In this document: piece after piece, positions 11,301 to 23,300 of the stretch | How positions within the stretch are numbered: position 1 is the first letter of the stretch | Layout of the letters: the number at the start of each line of letters is the position of its first letter | Assembly (NCBI GenBank): GCA_946803715.1 | Contig: CAMPET010000086.1 | Span: 196,527-222,397, forward strand | Direction: 5' to 3' | Length of the DNA: 25,871 nucleotides | DNA from: Beroe ovata | Taxonomy: Eukaryota > Ctenophora > Nuda > Beroida > Beroidae | Translations under genes and position numbers: made by a program | The notes under the pieces: model-generated | What the model was told of the DNA's origin: nothing | Databases searched by the model: none | The model's input: the letters and a program-made list of their open reading frames with translations, nothing else

Positions 11301-14300
11301 CCCTCTTTACAGCTCCATTCACACTGCTGGGTAATGCAACATTAGAAGAGAGTGTTTACATCGAGACAGTTGATTACCAGACTTCATGTCCGGTAGAGGG
11401 ACACCCACCCCCAGACTCATTCACTTGGAACCTGCCAGACGGAAGTGTGTCAACACAGGTAACTCACTCAAGTATACTTGCTACCTGACGGAAGTGTTTC
11501 AACACAGGTAACTCAGTCAAGTATACTTGCTACCTGACGGAAGTGTGTCAACACAGCTAACTCACTCAATAACGTGATACAATAATGTGATACCTACCTA
11601 CAGAATATAGCGGTACATAACAGTGGGAAGACACAATATCAATCTGGCTTAATTTGAAAACATTTTACACAAAGGCACGCAAACACGTGATTAGAAGAAA
11701 CGATTAAACCCCTAATGGCCATGCACCAAATAAATAATTAATGGTGGCTTTGATCGGGAAATCAATAGTGTCAATTCTACTGCCACTCCTATTTATTGAA
11801 TACTATAGCTGTTCCTGAAGAAATCTATATCAAATGTGCGAAACGACTAGACAATGCATACGCGCGGTTCTGTGATACTTATGAATATATTGAAGCTCAG
11901 ATAGAGGATTTTCTGGAAAAGACCGTGTGAAGCCAGTTAAAAGTTTTTGACTTAAGTTTTACGTAACACTAACATACATATTACATGATTATTATTAATT
12001 ACATAACCTCAACAGGAATTGTTGACAATCGACAAGTTTGGATTTGAAGACGAAGGCAACTACACTTGTACAGTAAGAAATGGTTGGGGCATGTCCATGG
12101 CTGTGACTATCAAACTCAGTGTTGATTATGGTGAGTTCATACTTCATAGTTCAATAAAAACTCAGCAATTGTTATTCTAGTTCATCTTTATTCATGAACA
12201 CAGAGCGTTGTTCAGTGAGGCAGTAAATTCACAATTTAATAGGACATGTCTCGCCTTGAAGTCTTAAATTTGATTGTATTAAGTAGTGTTGTAAAGTTTT
12301 GAACGTGATTCTCCGATTCAGAGAAGCCGAACGTCACAGTGGAATTCAAAGACGTCCCCGTGGGACAAGTTGGGATAATCACGTGTATAGGACATGGCCG
12401 GCCGCTTGTAACTCTGACAATGTTTCATGGTGAAACTCCTATTACGAACGTAACCACACATGTGTGAGTGAATTCAATATTTTGTACGAGTATGGGAAGT
12501 CTTTTTATCGCCCCGACCTCGAAAGACTGATGTGTATCAGTAGGTTACCAAGTATAGGATCAAAATTTAAAATAAACATAATATTCCACAATCCACACAG
12601 CGCGTGTAATTGTGTCATAACGTCACTATACTTTCTTACCCAAGTCGTCCTTTCGATTTCAAAGGTCCATCCTTCAAATGAATTTTCTCGTCATAATTTC
12701 ATGAAAGCGTTCAGCTTAGTCACAAAATGAAGGCCTTATAGGTACTGATTACTGACGGATGGTAGTGTGGCATGGTTCCATACCATGTACAATATCCTGC
12801 ACGTTCGGGGTTACTTCACTGCTGCTTTTCCACATAGCGATACTATGTGGAAAAGGATTCAGTCCACTGATTTGCATAAGATGAAACCCCCCACCAATAT
12901 ACAACACATAATCTAACATGAACCAGTATATGTCATCGAACCCAAGGTTCTTGAATATGGCCAGACAAAAGCACATATACCCAACATCAAACAATCACAT
13001 TTGATGGTCCCAACTTATTGAGCACTTAATTCTTGCATAAGCACACATATTAAATGATTCCTGTGTAGTATGACTAACACAGATCTCAAAGGGAATCTGA
13101 TCCCAGTCTGGGCTGGTACGTTGTTCTCACATACACTTACCTGATGAGTGAGGACCTGGTTGGGGAATGGAGTTGTAGTGGAGGAAACACCATCGGAGAC
13201 ACTGCATACAAGAACATTACACTCCGATATTACAGTAAGTGCAGAGCCACATTTGAATTGCATGCTCCAAACTGTAGGACCTGAAGAAAAAGAGTTGTCT
13301 CTCCTAAATTGTGATCAAGTATCAATATCTTATCAAATGAGACCAGAAACCGGTGACCACAAAAGAAGAAGAATTTTTGGCTTATTTGTAATTTGATTTC
13401 AGAAACATAATACAGTTTCATAACGAGACTGCCATACTCACAGGTGAAGCCAAGGTGTCACTTTCGACCCCAATGTCAAGGACCAGCAGATACAACGAAA
13501 CAAAGCCAACCAATATGTTCTGCAACATCACAGGGGTTAGATTATTTTGAACTGCTTCAGTTCTACTTCTAGTACTTTAGGTTTCTATATCGACAATAAT
13601 TATGAGTTTTTTCGCGTTCAGATAGAAGTTTGTCATTTTCGGTAAATGGTTCTAACCTGGCAGGTACCTCTCCCTTACACAACCATTCTGATAAATGGGG
13701 TGAACTCAACTTCTGGATCAAACACGCCTGGCATCGTCGTCACCAACTTGGGTAAGTTCTTGCTTCCTTGGGGAAGCTTTGTGCATTTGAGCAGGATCAA
13801 TATTATAATACTCTCCGGGCATTATTTCCGCTAATAATGCACGCTCTCTATTTCTGATAATGGTGCTCGCAGTGCAGGATTATAGCAGCTAATACCTTCG
13901 TTGTTTTGACTGCTCTCCCTTCCGGAACAGACTATATATTTTTTGTTTTGAAATATATATCTGTTTTATGTATCACATGGAGAATATTATAACACATAAT
14001 ACCTTCTGGCTGTTTTCGTGATACGTGCTCGCCCTCACTGCGTTCGTGCATTATCGCACGTATCCCTCACGCCAGAAGGTATTATTTGATTATATCAGCA
14101 TGCAGGTAACTATTTACGAAACTCCTGGAAGTAGCCGAAAATGATAAGTATTAAAATTGAGAAAGGGTATCCACTCTCCATTATGATATGGGGAATCATC
14201 CAATCCCCAAATTAATTTATCAATTGTCTACAGTACCAGTCCTAATATATTTACCATTCATCACTTCTTCAGAATAAAAGTAGGCGATATGATGAATTAT

Positions 14301-17300
14301 GCTACTACAACTAACTTCACAGAGTTCTATCTTCAAAAAAGCATGTTTTACCATCGGCAGGTGATGGTGTGTATAACTTGGTCGTCCTTGACACTCATCT
14401 GGGAACAACAAATGTGGAGTGTTCTGCTGTCAACGCATGGGGTTCAGATCGTGACACCACGCGAGTCACAACAATGTGTACTGACATAATTTGTAACACA
14501 TTCATTACCTGGCATATGTTATACCTATGGATCTGACTATATTATGCTTATCCAGTCAGTAGAATATAATATGTGCAACAGCTTAGCTGCTCTCTTGTAA
14601 ATGAATCCTCGCAGACACTCTGTCATGTTACAAGTGTGTGACAAAGGTCTGTGCCTCAACGGGAGCTGATATCTCAGTTGCACATATTATCGCAGGTAGC
14701 GTGGTGATAAAGCTAAGTTGATAAATGGATCGTGTGTGCATTTAATTGAAATGATTTACAGTCATCAAAAAGCCTGCAATAGACTAACAGAACTCTGCCA
14801 TAATATCTGGTTTGATGGCTGGGTCTTGCCCATTCCAGTTGGTCGAGTTCTGCTCTTTGTCCCGGGCCTCTTGGATAATCTGTTGCCTGTTTTTCTTGTG
14901 GTGACAAATAGTACCATCATCACTTTCTCAGTGTATCCAAACCCTAATTCTGTGGAATGGAGTGTAACTGGTGTTGAAGGAACCGTTAATAATGATGCAG
15001 TCAACCTTCACAACACTTCAATACAAATTGATCCTGGGTTTATTGAGTTCGAGGCCTTTGTCAGGTGATTACTGATTACAGTGCAACAGCAAAACTAATT
15101 TTGAAGCTGAATTCATAGGATTCAGCTACAAAATTAACCTGACATTCGACTTACTCATTCATTGAAGTTACTACAATTATAGTAAGTACCTACTAAAATT
15201 CAAGCAAGGTAAATATCTTGCCTATTGAAGTAGCAAACTGACAATTACACAATCTTTGCTCACTTAGTTCAGTAGGTATGGATTCAACTTGCTTTATATT
15301 GCTTGTTATGACCTGTCCAAAGGGTAAGTAAAATATAATAAAATCTTCAGCTCCATTGGCAGTGAGGTGAAAGCAGTTCACTTTGTGGTGGATGATGGAG
15401 CATCTCCTATGCACATTCAAACAGATTTGGAAATTTATGGTACATATTCCCTTTCTCAGTATAATAATTCTCGCAGCAAATCAACAGTTCAACAGAGTAG
15501 TAGGAACACAAATAAAACAATTACTACTTCCAGAACCCATATCTGCCGTGCTGTTCGGACCAGCATCACCTGTTCTGCCGGGGACCAATGTTACAATTAC
15601 AGCAACGATAACAGCAGATCCCTATCCGGATATGAGATGGCTAATAAATGGATACCATGTCACTGATCAGGTAATATCTTGATATAATGAAAGCCGTAGA
15701 TTTGAAAGAACCGTGTTTAAGTTATTCTACAAATAAGATAATTTTTCGATTCAATGTACCCATCTACTTTGGCACGTCTATGGTACAAAAAGAACATGGA
15801 TGCAGTACCTACCTAGAATATAGGTCATAGATATTTGATTGAGGCTACCCAGTATAGGTACCCAATCCCTTTCAGTCGCATGACATCACTTTTGATGATG
15901 GAACAATAACACTATTACGAGTCCAAGGTGGGACACGACACGTTGTAGCACTGGAGCTGCTGCCTCTCTCCTCATGTCACACAGGTTTGTATTGCATAGG
16001 CAGTTCAAAGCGCAGATTCAGCTCAGAAAGGGGGTCAATAACTTTCTGTGTGAATAATCCACCAAATTATATCTCTTTGTGAAGAAGAAGTTGGGAACAC
16101 TCTTGGACCTAGAGTTCAGAAACATGCTGCTAATGATATGCCAGAATATTTCCAGTTTACACTGACAACTCTAGAAGTGTAACAATGTAGCAGCTATATG
16201 GACCTGGTCAATAATCTGAAATAACGGAAAGGAATAGTTGAAATGCTTTAAAGGTTCTTGCCGTAAATGCCAAATACTTTGGACTTTAGCAAACATAAAG
16301 AAAAATAATAGATACCGTATATAGGTATAGAACAGGCTTATCAAACAGGCATTATACTATGTCACCACAAGTTATAATTTCCTGCTAATGGGTCAAATAT
16401 ATGAATGTGTCAAGCTGACATATCTACCCGATTTCGAATATTTATGGAGTAGGTATATGGTAGAGAGTCACGTTCTAATTTGGCGTGGGCCTCTCCAACA
16501 ATTCATTAGGTTTGCTCGTGGCTGATATAATAATTAGACTTAAGTAATCAGCATAGTATACATATCCACTGTCCAGTTCCCATTTGAAATGTCATGAAGT
16601 TTAGCAGGGCATATATTGGAGGAATCGTTGATAAGTTTTCTTATACTATCTCATTCTATCTGTTTGACTTATCTAAATCATACTTTCAGCCCGGAGTCAG
16701 TCAGTAACAGTCACTGTGCTTGGTGAAAGTCCACCAAGGATATACAATCTTCCCCGATACATTGAAAAACGAGAGGTTTGTGAAGTAACTCATTATACCT
16801 GCCTAGTAACAAGGTATCAGTGCTGCAGAGGAATATTTCAGCTATTCTTGGGAGAATTAGCTGCGGCTCATGCTTCAATTCCATTATAATAGCAGGATCA
16901 GTAAGCTAAACCTCTATTCAATAAAGATTGATTTAATATCGAGAGCTAGATTAAGACTCATCATAGATCATTCCTAAGTAATCGTAATACATCCTTAATA
17001 AGATATGGAGTTGAATGTGTCTATCAGCATATATAATGTCTCTTCTAGGGGGAAAAACTGGATCTTCTCTGCAAGGCAACTGGAGATCCGCAACCTACAG
17101 TGGATTGGTACAAGCGAAAGTCGACGGCTTCAACTCTCAAGTGAGTGATTACCAGCTTTCACGAAGGACTACCTGCAATATGGTTCATATGGAGACAATT
17201 GATTTAAAAACAACGCATCTGGCAAACACATCCTACTCCTATTCCTATATGCCTACCTTACAATAGCTTACAATCAATTGCTTGGATCCAAAACACTTAT

Positions 17301-20300
17301 TTTTGGTCGTACAAACAATATTAAGTATGGCGTTCTGCGATTTGGCACCCAAATAAGGAGAACAAAGTTTGTACCTGGAAAGTCTGAGATGACATGCCAC
17401 CACGAATCTTATCGATCACCACATATATATACATTGTACATTTTGCATATTGGCCTCATACACATCCGTCCAAATGGAATGTCCAGATTTCCAAAAATCT
17501 TAATGTTAAAACCATACTTAGATCAACCATGATCAATGACCATTTACCATAAACAATTTATCTCTGAAGAGAATGGGATATCTGATCGCGTTAAGGATTT
17601 GGGAAATCGGCATGATGAGACGAGCCTAAATGGTGCTGTGGGTGAAATTAATAATATGTGAGTGATTTCCCCCTCACTTTCAGTTATATTACAGAAATTC
17701 CTGTTTGTATTGAGTACGCGCATCATTCTCCACGGAAATTGGCTGAAAACTATGAGAGCTCATAACTCACCTAGGAGTGTTAGAAATTGGTTCGTAAGAA
17801 AATCTTACCAAATTAGAAACGGCCATTTCACAATAAAAGGGGCTTCAAAATCTTTAACTGATCTTCACTCACCATGATAAACATTGACAGTGACAATGTC
17901 CGAAGTCATCTGTAGATCATCAAACAGAGCTACACAGGCGTATTCGTTTGTGTCTGCCACCGCAAGTTCGGAAATTTCGAGAGATGTGGAAGTAGTTTTT
18001 GTTTTTTGGTTATACTCAACATCTTCGTAAATGTTTGTTGAAGATCTCACTTTGACCCTACAAGATACCGGTATTAACAGGAGATTCGTGACTGTAATAA
18101 GGATTTTTATTTCTACATCATCTCAAAGATTATCGAAATTGGTGTGCCCTACCACAATAGCTGTGTTGCCTGTCTTTCACCAACCACAGAACAGGACAGC
18201 GTCATTGAATCTCCTGCCAAATAGCTGCCGCCAGTAGGTGAGACAGAGAATCCTCTGACGGTTATTTCCTGGCTTTGGTGGAAGTCGTAGCGGAATTTGT
18301 TTCGCGGTCCTCCATAAATTCCTTCACAAGTGTATATACCACTGGAATCAAGAGACAAGTCCGTCAAGCTAAGCATCGATGTAACATGATCAGGATTTCT
18401 CAGGTCGATGATACCATAATTTATCTGAAGTTATGGAGTTTAAATAGTATACACATCACACACTTATTGATACATGAAAATAGGCACCATCCGACTATTC
18501 CACCATACTAAGAAAACTGTTTTCCCCTGTCTAAACTAATTATTACCAGCAATCCATCCTTCCTCCAACGAAAATATGAGCCATATGCAGATTCAATTGC
18601 ATAAGATGCATAATAAGCTCGCATTGAGCATACTAATTTCGCACTCTCACCGGACTGCAGTATTTCGTCTCCGTCCAATTCTAATGTCATATCTGAGAAT
18701 CATGTGTAATTAGAAATCAATCGCATGGTACAGCGTGCCTCATAATCAATTGTGTTTTGGTGTCATCATGTCAAAACCTATCACTTCAAACGTTAGAGCT
18801 GCGTGATCATCCAGGAGTGGATCAGGGTAGCTTGCTACACATTTGTAGTATCCGGCATCACCAGTGGATACATTTAGAATCTCTAATTTCGTTTCAAAAC
18901 TTCTTGTTCGGGTAATTTTGATTCTCGTACTGTTCACCAGCTCCACACCAGTGTCATTATCAAACCATTTGAAAGTGAAATCATGATCAAATGCTGTCAC
19001 TTGACATAATAATGTTGCATTCGTACCAGCCTTTGCTATCGCAAAACCGTCATTGTTGAGACGTTTAATAAACATCCCTGTAAGAAGAATCATGTGAAAC
19101 CACCCAAAACAGGCTTCCAATATGACAAGAAAACATGTTTAACAAGTTACTTACTTCGGCATGAAGAAGGGACGTTTTGTACTCCCGAATCACAGATTAA
19201 GGAGAATGTAGGGGAAGATCCATAAAGAAATCCATAATCACAGATAATTTCCACGGCTGTACCTTCCGGAACTCTATCATCACTCTTGGTTGTTGCATAT
19301 CCCACATGAGGGACAGTACAAACTTCTGGAAGAGTAATTCAGATTCAGAGGGATGCTCAAATTCAATGGTGGATGCTCAAAAGGAGACAAAACATTTTCT
19401 TAATTTTGGATATCTTATCATCCAAAGAAATTACAGATTAGTAAGTAGCTAAACGATGATATTGAGAATTAGTACCTATGCAATCCTCTGCTTTTGCAGA
19501 TGCCATAGTGAGTGTTCCCAGACCATCGCCACATTTGGTACATTCTGTAGAACCAGCCGAACTCCAGAAGTCATAGTCACATGACACACATTCATTGTTT
19601 TTTGTATCAGCTCTTGTTCCTGCTGCACATGTGACACAGGAGTTGTTACGTGTTATCTCACCAGCAGCACAGCTACTCGAACTTGTCGAAGTATCAGCAT
19701 TGTTAAAGTCATCAAAGTTACGCTTCTGCCGTCTGTTTGTTCCCTGCAATCAGTCAATCGATCAATTAATCAATTAAAACATCGGCCAATCAATCCTTCA
19801 GCAAATCAACCCATCAATTGATCAACCAACAACAAAAAATCGAATTGCCAATCGTCAGTAATTCTATTGCTCGATAGTCCATACCCCGAGCTTGAAGTTT
19901 CCTAAGAACTCTGCTGCTGACTGGAGGAGGTGCTGTTGTTCCGCTAGATGACTCAGCATGGTGGATTTAACAATGACAGTAACTTCAGTACCCACACACT
20001 CAACCTCTTTGATAAGGCACTCCTGGCTAATTGCGCAGGGTAGGGCCGATAGAATCTCACTGTTGACCGTATACTCAACATCCAGCTTTCCCTCTTCACT
20101 GTCGCATCCAGTAAATGAGCTACCCAGTTTGAACACGTGAAGGAGGGGCTTTGGTGAAATTTCTGCAAAGAAATAATCGTCTCATTGAGATGAGTAAAAG
20201 CAGTAAAGTATGGAGCAGAATTAGGGAGCAGTTGAGATGACATCTCAACTTCTCCCTAAGCTCATACTTGATTCTTGACAATCAAAGATCATTCTACTTC

Positions 20301-23300
20301 TAGTTATATGGGGTCAGGTCATACATACACAAATACATACATCAAACACAATCACAAACGACAATCTTTCCTGGAATTCCTTCCATCAATACTCATAATT
20401 ACTCACTAGAGCAACGAAGTGAGGGGATACGCCTCTGTCCAAAATAATAGTCCCAAGTCCAATCTAGCCTAGTTTCGTTCCAGGAGCACCTGACACGATC
20501 GTTCAGTGGAGGTGAGGGGATGGATTCGGGGATTCCATTTTAGTACAATAGCAGAAACAGCATCTAGTCTGCTTGGTGTAAACAGATACAGGAATAGCAG
20601 CAAATAGCAGCAAAAAGTTCTTAATCTTACCACAGTTGTAATATGTATAAGATCAATTATTCAACCATCCATCTTAAATGGATGGTTATAGACAGTATAA
20701 GGCTCTTACCTCAATTGTTGAGGCTGAGTTAAGCCCCAAACAAAGCCCAATTTCTCATCGCACTTGACTGTTGCCACAGTCTCATCATCCTCTTCTCTCA
20801 GCAATACCGACCCAGCTGGTACCTCGGAGCCATGCCTGAATAATAAGTGAGGTCTATAATCGTTCAAATTTTAAGATTCCGGAATTTCTGATAACGTGCA
20901 GATGCAACAAATGAAACATTCGTTGTTCAAATTTCACATCATCAAAATGTGGTCCATCTGAAAAAATTCCACGGCAATCATATGCATTACCTATAATATT
21001 GCATATTTGTAACAATCTGGTTTTTCAGTTATTGGTTAGAATTGGACTAACCACGGGTGAGACCCTACGGGATCGTTCAGAACAGGACAATTCTTGAAAT
21101 CTTTTGTCTCTGCTGCTGCACTCTATAAAAGCACTCTATAAGCATGAAACAATTTGATTCAATGTGTATTTGGACAGCAGCACCAGCTTTTCTCGCAATC
21201 GGATATTATGAAATTTGTAGATGGTATAAAACTCACCTTTTTAATAAGGCAAAGGAGCAGCATGATGCTGTATCGGATCCTCGGCTTCTTGTTCCAATCT
21301 ATCATCGTTCAATCCAGCGCTTGCTTGAATTAGGGTCAAGCGAGGACCCGCGCTCGTTGCAAAAGAACTGCTAAATGCGAATCAGATAATCTATAACCAA
21401 AACTGACTACAAAACTATAGCCCTGTAAGCCGCTTTCGGTTTTCGGAAATGATTGACAAATCGATTGCACTATAAGCAAGGGTGATCACGTGATCAAGTC
21501 GCGATGATGATGAACCTAGGTCAGAATCTGAGATTGAGTTGTTGTAACTTACAACAAGGCGTTTAAGCATTAAGCAACACAATCTCCAAATATTTCCGGT
21601 TAAGCCATAACATTACCATGGTCACGTGACTGACCAGAACAGAATAACGGATTGAGTACCGCACTGCAAGATCTGATTGGACAATAATATACACCACGTC
21701 AATCCAAGTAAACACTAAACACGCCCTCCTCAATCTTGCTGAGACATGTAGCTCATTTGCTGAATATTTGCGAACAGAATATATTTACGATGAAAAATCT
21801 GCCAGTGTAAATATCTGCCAGTGTTACGATCCTTGAACAATCCTTCAAGCAAGTATTATGCACCTCAGCTTATTGCGTCAGAACCATACTGTCCAACAAA
21901 CCTTAATAAGAACTGTACAGTGTAGAGGTACAATTTTTTTCCAAAACCAAATGAGATTTGGGTGTTGTTGTCCGCAGCATCTGTGCGTTCTTGATTTTAA
22001 AGTCAATGATATGAGAAAGAACGCGNAAGCCATGTCACAAGAAGAAGCGGGGACATGGGAGTGTAGAGCGACCAATGAAGCAGGTAAAGGTGTGGAGGTA
22101 TTATATAGTTGTACCCCCATGATGACAACATTGGAATTTGGGATGATTTCTTTATTCAAAAGTTGAATTGACATGCCTGAATTTGGCGGTAATTGTAAAA
22201 CTGCGACCGGTCTATACACTTACAGGTTACATACTTGGTTACATACCTATTAGGTTTCATACATAAGTCCTGCAGGACAATCGGATGTGAAGTTTGTTGA
22301 GCTAATTCTAAAATCTGGTTCGGTTGGAGCTCAGGGTTCCAGCTCCAGTCCAGCTGTCATCTTATCTACCCTGCTGACCGTGGCCTTCGTCGTCTTGGTG
22401 GGGCCGCTCATTTTGGCTGTGTATTGTAAGAAGCGGAAGCTCAACCGGGAAACACGGGTAACAGTTCAGTGTTTGGTGGAAAATCTAGTTTATGGTGATG
22501 CTGTGATTCGTGCCAAATGCGTCAATCTGGCAAAAAAACACGTGATAAGTGTTATACAGTGACAAGGTGAATATTTTCGATCCTTATTTCCAGCTTGTTA
22601 CCCCTGTAACGGATAGTGGTTTTGAAGAACGCGCGTCGATGGAGAAAGAGATCAGGAAACTAGTGACTCCCGAGTTTTATGACGCTACTCAGGTTTCAAG
22701 TTGCTAATAAACATCGTTACTGCCTTCAATTTGAACTCTCATCCAGTTGAATATTTATAGTCTATACCTAACTATTGTATTCCTACATATCTCAGAAGGA
22801 GTGTCCGTGTAATTGGTATAGTTGCTAATTTTTTGCCTTGTTCAGATGCCAACAAAGACGGGCTTTGCTGAAGAGGTGACCCCTAATCCAGCACTCTTTG
22901 CACTTCCAAGCACAAAAAACCGCCTCCCCCCTCTTCCAAGGAGGTGTAATTCAGCGCACACAGTCAGGTAAAACATACAGTCAGGTAAGACAGAATCTAC
23001 CTAAGGTTTTATAAGTTGTCAGGGTCAGGTAGGTATATGATAAGCCGTATATATAAGCCACCTATTTACTATGGGGTAATCTTAACTGGATTGTCTGCCA
23101 TATGTTATAGGCCGCAAAGTGGTCATATAAAGATCATACAAAGATTAAAGAGTGCATGTATGATCTTGGCCGCAGCTATCTACATATTTCCCCTATGAAT
23201 ACAGCCAATTCAACAACGTAACATGAGAACTTTCACCTTGCAGGTCTTTGGCTGATAATTCCGAAAGTAGACCCCAAACTGTGTCTCCCCCTAACCCATC

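Noticed and set aside
13278-13352. Extra exon between Ig domains 9 and 10
   Set aside because: It is phase-compatible, but would need a 43-nt intron, and it lies before a complete Ig first-half exon (13444) that joins 13234 directly in phase 1.
14718-14838. Upstream extension of the Ig domain 11 exon
   Set aside because: The frame is open, but the residues do not fit an Ig start; the acceptor at 14838 gives the expected phase 1 entry.
15440-15476. A 37-nt intron before Ig domain 12
   Set aside because: A better phase-1 acceptor with a pyrimidine tract at 15533 gives a normal 94-nt intron and the expected domain start.
17658-17683. A 26-nt intron with perfect GTGAGT and TTTCAG
   Set aside because: Other introns in both genes are about 77 nt or longer; the two sites more likely belong to different events or to chance. 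Kept only as part of the uncertain stretch.
21144-21374. 76-codon plus-strand open frame
   Set aside because: No domain signature; it overlaps the likely 5' region of the antisense gene.
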